Notes: a model not told the origin generated them from the letters alone. 64,000 bases of DNA from Pholiota molesta (GCA_014925825.1 JACGCK010000014.1:310001-374000), one strand, 5' to 3'. Numbered from the stretch's first letter, positions 1-11,751 are shown. A program made the numbers and translations.

Positions 1-694
1 GTCGTTCTGCGATGTTGTGCTGTATACCATTACGACGTCTGTAGGCAGCTATGAACTGTCATTGATGATAATGCAATACCACTGGCCCACTATCCGAGCG
101 GCGAGGAGGCTATCGATTTAAGTAAGTAGTATGCCACATTCCTTGGATACGAACCGCAGCTATTACATGCTTGGGTCCGATGTATAGGGCATGAAGTATG
201 TAATTGTCCGAGGTCCAAAGCATTCCAGAGTACAACCTGGAAAAATTCCCAAATTCAGACTTGAACCAAGTCCCATACCAGCTTTTTGCGCCCAGCGGTA
301 GTCGCCAGCCGGCGTCCATGTAGGCATTCGCGTCATGCACAGATCTTGGCGATGCCACAGGCCCATTGTCCGCTGAAAGGAGGCAGAGCGGCGCAGGGCC
401 GGTTGCAACGCGTCGAAAGACGAACGCGATCACGTGTGTGTTGAATGGCCAGGGCCCGGTGTCGGTGGCGGTCCTGTAATTTTCGTTCTCCATTCCTCTG
501 CGCTACCCTCTTGTTCCACTCCCCACCACCCTCCGCTCGCTCCTTCAAGCTCACGACCACTAGACGGCCACCAACGACGGCTACACGACGAGAAACGAAC
601 CTCGAGACGAGCGACAGACCACCCGTCTCCACACGATATACCATACCATCAGATACATCATACCAGACGACCACGATAACCCAAAAGAACCAAC
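1..694. other. Window start and 5' flank of the kinase gene
   Basis: No gene is firmly supported here. A minus-strand open frame of 127 codons (493 down to 110) has a reasonably protein-like composition, but it has no recognised motif and overlaps the pyrimidine-rich 5' leader of the kinase gene (about 480-694), so it is only a possibility. The CT-rich leader directly upstream of the kinase ATG is typical of fungal promoters and 5' UTRs. Confidence 0.35.
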
Positions 695-3600
695 ATGACA
701 TCTTCACCACCCCCCTTCCTCGAGAACTACGAGTCCCTCGACGTCATTGGCAACGGGTCCTTTGGCATCATTCGCAAGGTGCGACGGAAGTCGGATGGCT
801 TGGTAGGTTTTTCCCTTTATGCATCAAGGCTCTCGTCTTCATTGTCGGTGGCAGATATTCGCACGAAAGGAACTCAACTTCGAGCGCATGACGGAGCGCG
901 ACAGAAAGCAGATCGTCGCCGAAGTGTAAGTCCCCCCCTCCACCTCCCACCCACCTCCCCCACCCAACCCACCCCCGCCACAGGAACATCCTCAAAGACC
1001 TGCACCACGACCACATCGTGCGCTACCACGACCGCTACGTCGACCGCGACGCGGGCATCCTCTACATCCTCATGGAGTACTGCGGCGGCGGCGACCTCTC
1101 CACCGTCATCAAGCACGCCGCGCGCGCGGGGCGGCCCATCCCGGAGGACACCATCTGGGGCTACTTCTTCCAGATCCTGCACGCGCTGCAGCACTGCCAC
1201 CACCCGAACGGCCACGGGCGCTCGAGCAGCGGGAACACGGTGGACTTTGGGCAGCAGGCGCAGGGCGGCGGCGCGCGGCGGCCGCAGATCCTGCATCGCG
1301 ATTTGAAGCCTGATAACGGTGCGTTTTCGTCTGGGTGTGCGGTTCGAGTATAGGAGGCTGATGGATGGGCAGTCTTCTTGGATGAGAATCATACCGTCAA
1401 GCTGGGCGATTTCGGGCTGTCGAAGGCGCTCCCACAGGCGAGCTTTGCGAACACGTATGTCGGGGTGCGTAGTGCTTTTTCTCGCTCGATTATTGTCTAT
1501 CGGCTCATCCTCGTCCTATCCTGCGCAGACACCGTACTACATGTCTCCAGAACTCATGCAAGAAAAAGCGTACGACTCGAAATCCGACATCTGGTCGCTC
1601 GGGTGCCTCATCTACGAGCTCTGCGCGCTCAAGCCCCCGTTCCACGAGGCGAAGACACATAGTGAGCTGAGCATATTCATCAGGTCCGTGCTCCTCCCTT
1701 CGCCGCCTCCTTCGTGTCATCCCGCCCCGACCTTTGCGTGCTGATTTCCTTCCTTCGTCGTCTTTTAGGAACGGCCGGATCCCGCCTCTGCCGCGCGGGT
1801 ACTCCCAAGCCCTGACCTCCGTCATCAAGTCCATGCTCAACCTCAACGTAAGCCCCTCCCCCTTTCCCATGCGCATCTGGTACCCAAAAAGCTGACCCCA
1901 CCCCCTTCCCTACAGCCCGCGATGCGCCCCTCGGCGGCGCAGCTCCTGCAGCACGAGCGCCTCGAGCTCGTGAGCAAGGTGCAGGAGACGGAGAAGATGC
2001 TCGCGGCGGTGAAGACGCACCGCGCGGCGGTCGCCGCGAAGGAGCGCGACGTGCTCGCGCGCGAGGGCGCGCTGGAGGAGGCGGAGCGCCGGCTGCACGC
2101 GGGGGCGGAGAACGAGCGCCGCCTGCATGCGGCGCTGCAGGAGAAGGACGGCCAGGTCGTAAGGCTGCAGCAGTTGTTGGCGCAGGCCCAGCAGCAGAGC
2201 ACGACGCCGCCGGCGCAGACACAATCCCCTTTTGCGACTGCGCAGGCGGACGCGGCGGACCCGCAAGTGCAGGCGCTGGTGAAGGCGGCGGTCGCCGCGC
2301 GCGAGGCGGAGCTGCGCGCGCTCGTGATGCAGCGCGAGGCCGAAGTCGCGCGGGCGATCGCCTTGAGGGAGGAGGAGATCATGGATGCCGTGCGCGCCAG
2401 GGAGGAGGACGTCATGGCCGCGGTGCGCGCGCGGGAGGCGGAGATGGAGGCGCTCTTGCGGGAAAGGGAGCGGGAGGTGGAGGAGGGGAGAAGGAAGGTG
2501 GAGGAGGATGTAAGGAGAAGGGAGAGGGAGGTGGAGGAGGCGGTGAGGAGGCGGGAGGTGGAGTTGGCGGCTATTGAGGAGGAGCTTAGTCAGAGGGAGG
2601 AGGAGATTAGGAAGGCGGAGTCGAGGTTGGCGGAGGCGAAGAAGGAAGTTGATGCTGCCGTTAGGAAAGTGCAAAATGGGGCCAACGCCAAAGGTATGTT
2701 TCCGTTTTTTTTTCTGCCTAATTTCGCGACATGGCTTAATCTTGCTTTGTGATCTAGGTCGTAAAGAAAAGAGCCCTCTAGAAGAAGTGAAGAACGTCCT
2801 CGACCCACTAACCCGCGCAGCGCAAAAGAGCACCACACAAACACGGACGCGCCGCGCAACCGCATCCTCCGCCAACCCTGCACCCGCCACCCAACCTCCA
2901 CCAACACAGGCCTCATCATCTTCTTCTGCATCATCATCCTCCTCCGCTCAACAGCCTTCCGAGCAACCAGCACCCGCCTCTTTCCCTTCACTTTCGCAGC
3001 CTACCCTCTCCGCGCTCGCCACGCCCGCCGCTGCGCGGTGTCCGCCCGCCAACTGGCCGCCCATGAGCGCGATGAAGGGCGTCGTGCTCACCGCGACAGG
3101 CGAGCCCGTCGCCACGCCCCAGATCGGGCAGGGCACCGGCGCGGCGGCGGACCGGGTGGCCTTCCACGCCGCGCTCAGGACGCCGCGCCCGAGCGCGGTC
3201 GAGCTCGTGGCGCTGTTCGAGAAGAGCCCGCGTGTGGGGCTGAACTTCGGGCGGATCTTCGACTTTGAGGAGGGCGGCGCGAAGAAGGGCAGCATATCGG
3301 GGAAGGCGCGGGAGGCGGGCGCGGAGGAGGACGGCGAGGATGGAGAGGAGGAGGAGGGGGGGCTGCCGCCGAGCCCGAGCCTGCGCACGCAGCGGGAGAA
3401 GACGATGGGCAAGTCGCGGGAGCGCGAGCGCGATGACGTGTCCGAGACGTCGTCCGCGTCGAGCGGTGCCTCTGCGGCGAACGCACAACCAGCGGCCCAG
3501 GCAGCAGCGCAGCAGCTCGTCGCTGGACCTCCGCCGACGCGTATCCGGCGTCCGTCGATCCGCACGTCGGGTCGGTCGTCGGCGAATGGGAAGTCGACAA

Positions 3601-4223
3601 CGTCGGTGGCGGCGGCGGCGGCGGCGGCGGACGCAGCGCGGGAGCAGCACCCGCAACAACAACAGCAACAGCAGAACGCGGTGCAGCCCAAGCCGCTGCC
3701 GCATCCGCACCTGCGGCCCTCGACGAGCAACACCAACCTCCGCTCGGCCGCCTCGACGTCGGCAGCGGCGTCCGCCGGCAAAACGACGGCGGCGGTGCCT
3801 GTTCCTTTCCCTGGGACGGCGCCCGCGCCGGAGTACGATATCGCGGACGAGGAGAACCTGCCAAGTCCGTTCTTGAAGCGCGGCGAGAGGGCCGACAAGG
3901 GGATCAGCGTCAAGGCCGCCGGGTCGATCGCCCACCCCAACTTCACCGCAGCGTCATCGAGCGCGAATGGGAATAGCACGACCAACGCGTCCGCGTCGAC
4001 CGCTTCTGCACGCCCGAACGCGAGTGCGAGCTCGACTACCACCGCGACTGAAACGACGTCGTCGGCGACCAAGGCGAAACGGCGCGCGAGCAGCGGGCTC
4101 CTCCTGCGCGCCGTGGCGGCGGCGAACAGTGCGGGCCGGCGGCAGGGGCTGGCGACGGCGCCCCAGAACTTGGCGTCCAGGTCGCGGCGGCGGGGGCTGG
4201 GGAGCAGGACGGCGGGGCGGTAG
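695..4223 (+). CDS. NIMA-related serine/threonine protein kinase (Nek/KIN3 type)
   Basis: Eight exons can be read: 695-802, 855-925, 984-1318, 1373-1464, 1529-1683, 1769-1847, 1916-2693 and 2758-4223, all with GT-AG introns of 52-85 bp and a consistent frame (about 1027 aa). The kinase domain (about residues 10-295) has the glycine loop [11 protein letters not shown], the lysine in [24 protein letters not shown] and [11 protein letters not shown] spacer between the helix E region and HRD is typical of fungal NIMA/KIN3. Residues about 295-540 are a charged, E/R-rich coiled coil with repeated [12 protein letters not shown] units, and the tail is disordered with poly-Ala and poly-Gln. NIMA kinases act in mitotic entry and spindle or septum regulation; that role is inferred from the family. 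The final arginine-rich stretch is suspicious: the +1 frame from about 4145 stays open to a stop at 4321 and reads less biased, so the true C-terminus may be there. Confidence 0.9.
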
Positions 4224-5289
4224 GGATGGGGACGAGCGCTGGAGACAGTGCGGCGCGGCCGTCGTTGGCTAGCGCGCGCAAGGCGAGCGAAGAGGCGCGG
4301 AAGGCGTTGTTGAGACCCTAGCCAGATGCTTCGGGCCATCAGCGTTGGATTTGTTGTTAATTTCGACTTGCGATGTGTTATTACTCTTCTTTTTTTCTTT
4401 CTCGTCCGTCATCATGATCACATTTATTCTCACTTTCTACACACTTCGCCGCTTCAATCACTTGTGCAATGTTGTACCTTTACCACGACTTGGATTTTTT
4501 CTCTTTTCTTTTGCTTCGAGTGCGCGCGTATGTATATATATGGTTCTAGATTCGGCAATGGTGATACCTTTACTCCACCCGTCGCAAGCTAATTACTTAA
4601 CAGATCTGTATTGCTGATTGTTATAGGCATAAATTCTATCCAACTGTTGTCCATTTGAGGTCTCCAATATCGAAACTTATGCACGTAAATTTGCATCCCA
4701 TTGTCACCCTCGTGGCTCGAATTTAAATGCAGTTTGAAGCCAACTGGGTGTTCCCCTACCGTTTTCAGGCCCGCTCTCTGGTTCATCCAAACCTCATTTA
4801 CATTCTGAACGTTTTATATCTTGCGCTTGTATAAGGGTCTTTGTCCATATTCGGCGTGTTCCAAACGCGAGGCGCGACGCGGTCCTCGTGTCTACAGCCG
4901 GGGCAGTGATACTGATCAAAGCTCACTAACTCAGTAATACCGAGCTGCGGGCTGTCGACGATTATTCCGAGGCAGAACACGCTCTTTGCCTGATCGAGAA
5001 ATAAAACAATCGATCAGTTTTGGGCCTGCAAGCGCTCAGTACTTGATGTACGAACGAAGGAAAAAAATAAGTCTTGTGACGCGCACTTCACAACCAGAAA
5101 AGGCCAACGTTGCAGCCAGAGCTCAGGGTGCTTGCGCCAGCAAATGGCGACGAAAAAAGGGTTCAATTTCGCGCGCAACCACTGCGGTGAAGGGGTAAAG
5201 ATCCTTACAGCTTAAAAGCAACGCGTTCAACTCCCTCAAAAACAACCCACCATCTCCAACCCATCTTCTCAACCTAGCTAATCTTCGCC
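4224..5289. other. Intergenic region between kinase and orphan gene
   Basis: T-rich 3' flank of the kinase (4330-4560) followed by a spacer. Two short minus-strand frames (4980-4798 with a CPGC motif, and 4786-4589) are protein-like in composition but lack a plausible joined gene model. I call nothing here. The 5200-5289 stretch, rich in CTCAA/CCAAC, is the likely leader of the next gene. Confidence 0.4.
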
Positions 5290-6697
5290 ATGTCCGCAGG
5301 CAATCCTTACCCCTTCTTCTTTGACTTCACCGACGCCCAGGACGCCATCAACGACAGTCCCAATCCGTTCGACGCACCCGCACCTGCCGTCGTCCATCCG
5401 TATCCTCAGAGTCAAGCTGGACCATCGAGTGGCACCGGATCTGCGGTAGGACCCATACGATCCCCTGCTGTTCCTTCGATGGGGAGTACGTTCGCGCCAT
5501 ATACTCGACAACGACCACGTTCAACCGAATCGCGAGGCGGACAGGTACAGCCTCAAGCGAGCAATGTTGCCCTATGTAAGCGCTCGTTAATGTTTGCTGG
5601 TCAGATCGTACTGATTGACCGCATCCATCACTTTGCAATCTCGACAGACCATACCAGTTCCACGGAAGAGTGGGATATGATACAACAATTGAATCTGAGC
5701 TCGCCGGCAGGTGGCCAGATGGGCGCCACCGTCGCCGGCAGCGCTGGGTCCTCGTCGAACCTAGCACTTCCTGCTCTGATGTATGTTGGTCCTATTCCAC
5801 TCTTGAGCTTGCAAATGATAACAGTCTGAAACGTCTTAGCGTGAAGAGGGAAGCGGCTGAGCCATGGATAGGCGCCCACTCTCAGGCGCCCGGAAATGCG
5901 ACAGGCTCGGGAATGCCGAAGACCTTCCATCACCCTTATGCCCAAGCAGTCGAGTGGCAGCCATCTTCATCGCTGATGATGGCTCCGTCAGTACCGTCGC
6001 ATGCTGGCACACACCCTTCATCATTCCTTGGAGCCGCTCAGACGACCGCGGCATCCTCATCCGAAGTCCAGCAGGCTTACTCCCGCATCGCAGCCGGCTC
6101 CCGCCAATATCGCCGGTGCCAGATGCACAGGTGCCAGATGCAGCACTGGAATGGCATCGTTCTCCACCAAGTGCGGCAGGAGGTCGCGCAGTATAAAGGG
6201 CCCGCAGTACTGAAGACGGAGAACTTGAAGTGGGACCTTTTGCAGCGCTATCCCGAAATCGCTGCCTACATCCACGGGACGCTACGGTGGAAACCAGCGC
6301 GCGAGATCCACCTGCACTCTCTCTCCTCGGCATCGGCCATCGACGCGAACGGCCGCGATCTGACGACGGCGATCCCTGGCTTTGATAAGATCCCGGGCAG
6401 CCTGCAGCTGCTGGTGATGCTAGGCGGGGAGCGGTTCTACGATGAGTTAGCGAATCGGATGAAGGGTCGGCCGGAAATACTCAGCGTCGCGATCGGTACC
6501 GCGCTCCAGTTCTGCCGTTTGGTGATCTGCGACGAGTTTTGGAAGCAGTTGGAGACGGAGAAAAGGGCAATCGAGACCTGGGGGAAAATTTCTATTTGTA
6601 AGTACCCTTTCACAGAAATCTATCAGGGACTATGCTTACAGTTCGTTTCAGCAATTTGATCGTGGACAGTCCAGATCCACGGACGAGCGCAAGATAA
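5290..6697 (+). CDS. Orphan protein with disordered Ser/Pro-rich N-terminus and helical C-terminus
   Basis: Four exons fit in frame: 5290-5575, 5648-5780, 5840-6597 and 6642-6697 (about 410 aa), with GTAAG/GTATG donors and CAG/TAG acceptors. The first 230 residues or so are low-complexity and rich in Ser, Pro, Ala and Gly, with short QMHRCQMQ repeats near residue 230. From about residue 250 there is an ordered region, including YPEIAAYIHGTLRWKP and GFDKIPGSLQLLVMLGG, that looks alpha-helical. I recognise no domain. Its layout (disordered start, ordered helical end) resembles the paralogous family at 8.8 and 57-63 kb, but I see no clear shared motif. The start was chosen because the CTAATCTTCGCCATGTCC context follows a plausible leader. 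Confidence 0.6.
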
Positions 6698-7387
6698 GAG
6701 CAGAACGAAGGTGCGATCGATGGCGAACTCGTTTAGATTACGGCAGACGGGCCGGGCCTCGATATGTGTTCCGGCTGCCTGTATGTTCGCATGTTGTTCG
6801 ATATTTTTCTTTCTACATTCCTTATTCCAGAATGCCTTCTTACTTTATGTGTATGGTCCTTGAGTCAGGTTGAAAGTATTTCAAAACATGTAGTGGTTAC
6901 TATTGCTTATTAGAGTTGTAATGAATTATCTATGTGCTAGTGTGGTCACAGTGCGGTTGTCAGATAATTTTCAGATATTTAGTCTGTAGTACAGATGTCT
7001 GGGTACAGAGCACATCGTATGTGGAATTGAAATCACGAAATTGAGAACTGACGCACCCCCATTCTCGCTTAAGCGCCCAAGCTCAGGCCACAAATAACCT
7101 TCGGGCTCGGCCTTCGGGCCTTCGGTGATCTTATTCAAGCCAGACCGCTGGCAGTGCATCGCCCTTGTTTCCCTCCACGACTGCTTGTTCATCGAGTGTC
7201 CGTTAGTCAATCCCCGAGCTCGTTCACTCATCCAACAACTACCCTATAGGTCTTCGGCATTCTAATCTGTTCCATCGTTCGCGTATAAAACCAAGGAGTC
7301 TGTTGCAAATGGATCATCAGGAACCACTTCAGCTTTTACATCTACTCCATTCACAACTTCCCTCAAAACTACCCGACTCGAGACAAC
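6698..7387. other. Intergenic region upstream of the SDR gene
   Basis: AT-rich 3' flank of the orphan gene (6780-6990), then the SDR upstream region. TATAAAA-like sequence occurs near 7284 (gcgtataaaaccaagg), about 100 bp before the SDR ATG, in a suitable place for a core promoter. No gene is supported. Confidence 0.45.
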
Positions 7388-8245
7388 ATGCCTTCCTGGT
7401 TGATTACTGGCGCCAACAGAGGCATCGGATACAGCACTGTCGAGAATTTGGTGAGTTCTTCTTAGCGCTTAGTGCAGAAGTGTTGTTGATATTCTGCCGA
7501 TAGCTCAAAGACGAGGCAAACTTCGTCATTGCGACGGCGCGTAGTCTCAATATCCCCGAGCTGCAGGCTCTTGCAGAGAAGTACCCGAACAACCTCAAGT
7601 TGGTCGAACTTGATATCAGCAGCCAAGAGAGCGTCGACAGGGCTGTTGAGGCCGCGACGCCTCTGCTCCCCAATGGGCTCGATTACCTCGTGAACAATGC
7701 TGGCAAGAACCCACAACCTACGACGTCTTTCGAGGAATTGTAAGTATTTACTCTGTTACATATTCTATGTCAGCAACTTATAGTATCTTCCGTAATTCAG
7801 AAACCTCGACGAGTTCGCGGACGAAATGACATTCAGCACCGTCGCACCTCTGCGCGTCTCCCGCGCCTTCCTCCCTCTCGTCAAGAAATCCGAACTAAAG
7901 CGCATCATATTCATCTCCTCCGTTCTCGCCTCCTCCAACATTACCTTCCTCATGGCGGGGCAATTCAACGCCTATTCGGTCGCCAAGGCCGCATTGAACA
8001 TGCTCGCGCACAAGTGGGCCGCGACGCTTAAGTACGACGGCGTCGCCACCGCCGCTATCCACCCTGGTTGGTCGCAGACGTCGCTCGGCGAGGGGATTAA
8101 CGAGTGGATGGCGAAGTATGCGCCGCATGTGCCCCACTTCCCTCCGGAGGCGGCGGCGGACAATGTCATCAAGATCTCGCAGGGCCTTACTCTGGAGAAG
8201 ACAGGTGCCTTTTGGCATTTCGATGGTACGCATTTGCCTTGGTAG
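7388..8245 (+). CDS. Short-chain dehydrogenase/reductase (NAD(P)-dependent)
   Basis: Three exons: 7388-7450, 7504-7739 and 7801-8245, giving 247 aa. The start MPSWLITGANRGIG places the TGxxxGxG cofactor loop at residues 7-14, usual for small cytosolic SDRs. The NNAG motif follows (LDYLVNNAG), then the catalytic serine region FISSVLASS and the YxxxK pair in YSVAKAALN. The ending HFDGTHLPW is typical of the C-factor-like SDR subgroup, in which members often end with an invariant aromatic tail. All four catalytic elements (Asn, Ser, Tyr, Lys) appear present, so the enzyme should be active; the substrate cannot be told. The length is normal for the classical SDR family. Confidence 0.92.
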
Positions 8246-8843
8246 AGAGGGGTAATCTGGGGACCATAAATATACCTGCTATGATTCAATTGAACAATGT
8301 ATAATCAAATAGTCATTTAAATTATCACGTCCACAACTTGCAATTCCTTCTGCGTCGGTTGTGTATTAATTCTGAATCAAATATCAATCAAATCAAAATC
8401 AAATATTAAATTCTGTGGAAAATGTAGGTATATAAAGGAAATAGTACACAAAGCAATGGTGAAAGTAGAAAGAATTAAAGAGACAGTGGCAGGACAGTGG
8501 TATTTCAGTGACGTATAGATCCGAGAGCAGGGAGTAGAGGCTTGGTTGACGAGATGTGCCCGTTCCGGCCGGTCCGTCTTCGACAGAATATTTGTCTTTT
8601 CTCGTTCCATCGATAACCTTTCCTAAATCTTTCCATCTGCCTCGTATATTCCGCATCGCCATCCCCGACGCCAACCTCTGCGAAACATCTCCTGCTGTCT
8701 TGACTGTCCTGCGACCGCTTTGTGTACCTTGCGACCGCTTCGGGTTCTTACCAGTGGGCACTTCAAGTCCAGATCCATGTTTACAGTGAGTTTCATGTAT
8801 GATTCGCAGACGGTTGAAAGGAATTTTGAGGAATTGACGTACC
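8246..8843. other. Convergent intergenic region
   Basis: This lies between the convergent SDR gene and family copy A and holds both 3' flanks. It includes an AT-rich ATCAAATCAAAATC-type stretch near 8380-8410. Overlapping frames on both strands appear to be shadows. No gene is supported. Confidence 0.4.
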
Positions 8844-10481
8844 TCAGTTGTTGGACCGTCGCCGAGGCTTGCGCTGCCGACGCCCACGCTGACGCTCATC
8901 CATAGATTCGTCATAGACTGTCGCCTCGAATTCATTGACCTCCGCGGCGGTTACACGACGTCGACCCAAAACATCCCGTACCACAAGAACGGAGAGCTGG
9001 GTCTCCGGATCCTCCAACGATAGTGCCTCTGGTAACAAGCCGGATACGAGTGTGGGGGGTATGTTGCGCACCAGCCACAGAACAGTGGCCTCTGACACTG
9101 TCCCCATTGGTGCCCTGGCAGGATGCACGGGATGGAACCTCGACCTCGATGACACGGTTGGCGGCGGCAAATGTGATTTTGACGATGTCGATGCCGCGCT
9201 GTACCGCGTGTTCTCGTTTATAGGATCTGGCTGAATCCACATGTGCGCCGGCGATGATGACGACAGGCCATCCGAGGACGTTGGCGGCCAGTAGCTCGCA
9301 TTCGTGTCGGCCATGAGCTCAGGAAATGACAACCAGGAACTGCCAGCCATCAACTGCGAACGCGAGGATGGCATGGCAGTGAGCGCCGATGACGGTGATG
9401 ATGATGCGTTGTTGCAGGAGGGACTACGAGGTGAGTTGTCGTCAGGGATGCGAATAGTCGTTGAGATCTGATCCGCGCTGCAGGTGGGCCTTCCAAGCTT
9501 GTGCACAGGTCGTTGCGCGTCGGTGGTGTGTGAGCCCAATGACAAGGACGACACCGACGACATGTCTGTGTGCGACATATTCATCAACTGAACCCCACCC
9601 CGCTCGAATTGTAGGGGCGACTCGAGCCAGCTGGTGTCGGAGGACGGCCGATCTTCACCACTTGAAGATAGGGTATCCAAGGTGTGCCCATGCTGTATGG
9701 TGGCCTGATAAGCCCGCCATAGCCTGAGCGATTGGGAAATCAGCGGAATCGGTGTGTTGTTCGAGGACAGTGGTATCGGACCATCTTGACTCTCGTCGGC
9801 GCAGTTCAATCCTCTCAGGTGCGCAGAGATATAGCTTTGGTGCTCATCAGAGTAATCCTGTTCGTCTTTGTAGTGCGACAGCATTCGACTTACAGCAAAG
9901 GCTCCTGTAGTTCGCTCGTGAAACGAGACCATCGAGGTCGGAAGATGCTAGCAGCACAATCAGTCGACTGTCTAAGGGTGGAATGAGGTCGCACTTACAT
10001 CGGAGAGTGTGTCAAGGCCCATTGGGCCTCGACGCTTCCGCCTACGTGGCTGGTGGTGTGGCCAGCCCCGAGGGGGCTCTCGGATCGTATTGAGTGATCT
10101 CTATTCCACCCTGAGGTGGAACTGTAAGTGTCTGCTCTTGCGGCACATCCTATTCATCCATCGATGAGGTTGGTAAGCTCGCATTCCCTGGGGCAGACCA
10201 TACCGCGGCTCACCTTCGTAGGTCGAAGCTCCTGGGCATTGTGATGTGGCTCCCGACCGGCGTTGCTGGGAATGCAGGTGCGAGGGTTCTGGCGCAGGTT
10301 GCGCTTGGTGCGCAACACGGAGGTCGTGCTCCATCGGGCCTGGCGGGTCGTGCATATGAGGATAGAAAGTGTCGTCTTTGTGGCTCGGACGGGGTCGAAT
10401 GTCTTTAAACCGCGGTCCTTTTCTGGCTGAATCACCTTTTGGCGCGTTCAACGCGCGTTCGTTCCAAGGGGAAGGAGTCAT
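8844..10481 (-). CDS. Paralogous family copy A: unrecognised protein with conserved C-terminal helical module
   Basis: Four exons on the minus strand fit one frame of 487 aa: 10481-10214, 10149-9999, 9947-9894 and 9834-8844. The start is the ATG in CCCCTTCATGACTCC, shared with copy F (CCCCTTCATGTCTCC). Conserved pieces are the N-terminal ERALNxP and basic segment, RVAHQAQ in exon 1, STSGWN...SESPLGAG...GGSVEAQ in exon 2, a long Ser-rich middle, and a C-terminal module (APMGTVSEATVLWLVRN, then LEDPETQLSVLVVRD and VNEFEATVYDESMDE) of about 80 residues, followed by an arginine-rich tail. No known domain is recognised. The basic N-terminal and C-terminal segments suggest nuclear or nucleic-acid association, as inference only. 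Exon 2 carries two inverted repeats described separately. Confidence 0.65.
9975..10121 (-). promoter_or_regulatory. Exon-intron structured region of copy A (stems H1, H2 and intronic partner)
   Basis: H1 (10104-10121) reads TTCCACCTCAGGGTGGAA on the coding strand. H2 (10011-10033) has arms GTCGAGGCCC and GGGCCTTGAC around a 3-nt loop, with nine Watson-Crick pairs and one G-U. The exon ends at 9999 with a GTAAGT donor. At 9984-9975 the intron has ATTCCACCCT, a perfect 10-nt complement of AGGGTGGAAT in the exon. H1 and the exon-intron helix use the same GGGTGGAA and so are mutually exclusive. Confidence 0.6.
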
Positions 10482-10689
10482 GAAGGGGATGGAGGGTTTT
10501 TTCAGGGCCATTCCCATGCCTTCGCTTCCTTATACCGGCTATTTTGGTTGGTTCTTGTTGGTCTTTGCTCCAAGCGTTGCTTTGAATTCTAGCAATCTGA
10601 TTATCTACGTGGTCTGTGCCTGCCATGAATGACTCAATCTTCCTGCGCTGAGTCGCTCCCATCCTAAATACTCATTTCATTGACTTTGA

Positions 10690-10870
10690 ACGCACAGCAT
10701 CCTCGAAAGAAATTCGCCGTGAAAACCCCGGCAGCAACTTGTTTCGAATAAGGGTTCTTGTTGGTCCTCGGTGCCTTTAACAGCGAGATGGTGCAGAAGA
10801 GCCCATTCACGGTGTCCCTCTTGTACTCTCGTAGTCACTCCAAAGAATTCAACCGCCACTACTTCCGTGA
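10690..10870 (-). promoter_or_regulatory. Conserved upstream block of family genes (copy A)
   Basis: This segment contains CGAATAAGGGTTCTTGTTGG followed by a TCGGNGCC-type stretch and TCTTGTACTCTCGTAGTCAC. Similar blocks recur about 200-500 bp upstream of the first exons of copies B (14500-14700), E (56880-57110) and F (59420-59540), with a second diverged copy at 10935-11010. Its conserved position upstream of several minus-strand copies suggests that promoter sequence was duplicated with the genes. Function is inferred. Confidence 0.4.
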
Positions 10871-11600
10871 AGAGTCTATGTATACTCCATCAGGTGCCAA
10901 ATTTTAATTATACTGCGTGTATCAACGCTAAATATAGACAACATTGGCCGTGAAAACGCCAACTGCGATTGCTTTCGAATAAGGGTCCTTGTTGGTCCTG
11001 GTCTGGATCCTCTCTAATACTCAGGTGTGGATGGGGGCATGCGGGGGCTCTAGTGCTCATTATGGATCCCCTCTTGTGTCAATGGTTGTTTCCAGAAGTT
11101 CAACCGCCGCTTGTGCTGGGAACAGTCCATAGTCTGTCAGGTATGCTAATTTTAATGATATTGCGCTTGGAGAGCTACATATAAACTTCGACGACAGTAG
11201 ACGTAGCCGCGTATCAGCCAAATCTCCCTAAAAACAAGGCGCTGACCCGAGTCATGCGGGAGCGATTTCGAACGCAGAATGATGACAGACTGCATGATCA
11301 AAAACGACTGGTTCATATGCGAGGATATGAGCGGTGGAAACGCGTGGACTTGCTGAAAGGTGTGAACGTGTAGATTTGGGTGGGTCGTAGGAGGGGATAC
11401 ATAAATGGGAGAGTCGTTTTGGTAGGGCGCGTTTGCGATATTGGGCGGTGCTTGGAAGCCGACAATATGGATGGGTAAGATTTGTTGTGAATTGCCTCGG
11501 GTAGTGGAACGATATCTTTTGTATGATTATGTCTATTCTACTAAGCTGCTGCATGTTTTATCTCGAGCAACTCACAAAATATAAGACGATCATTATCATG
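10871..11600. other. Upstream intergenic region of copy A
   Basis: This holds the second, diverged copy of the family upstream block and otherwise no convincing coding frame. A 100-codon minus-strand frame (11554-11252) has no recognisable features. Confidence 0.35.
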
Positions 11601-11631
11601 CAGTAGATTGTAAAATATCAAAGTCTGATGA

Positions 11632-11749
11632 CGCTGCGTGCGCGATGACGCGAAGTGCAGCCAGCCAATAGTGCCGTTGCGTCGCCGCAAAACAACTACT
11701 TCCCGCCAGATTATGAAGCTAGGCGCGAGGCCACTCCATAAATCCTTCA
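11632..11749 (-). repeat. Inverted repeat flanking the 3-kb family block, left copy
   Basis: Read on the minus strand this contains CTTCATAATCTGGCGGGAAG, then a TTGCGNNGACGCAACGG-like stretch and CATCGCGC. The same features occur in the same order on the plus strand at 14749-14870, so the two copies face each other across the 11.75-14.75 kb block. They could be terminal inverted repeats of a mobile unit or remnants of divergent promoters. Confidence 0.5.
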
Positions 11750-11751
11750 AC

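Noticed and set aside
2948..4339. Long minus-strand frames opposite the kinase 3' half
   Set aside because: They lie antisense to a confident gene in GC-rich, repeat-coding sequence (poly-Ala, poly-Gln). Composition (Ala/Arg/Ser or Cys runs) is that of a shadow.
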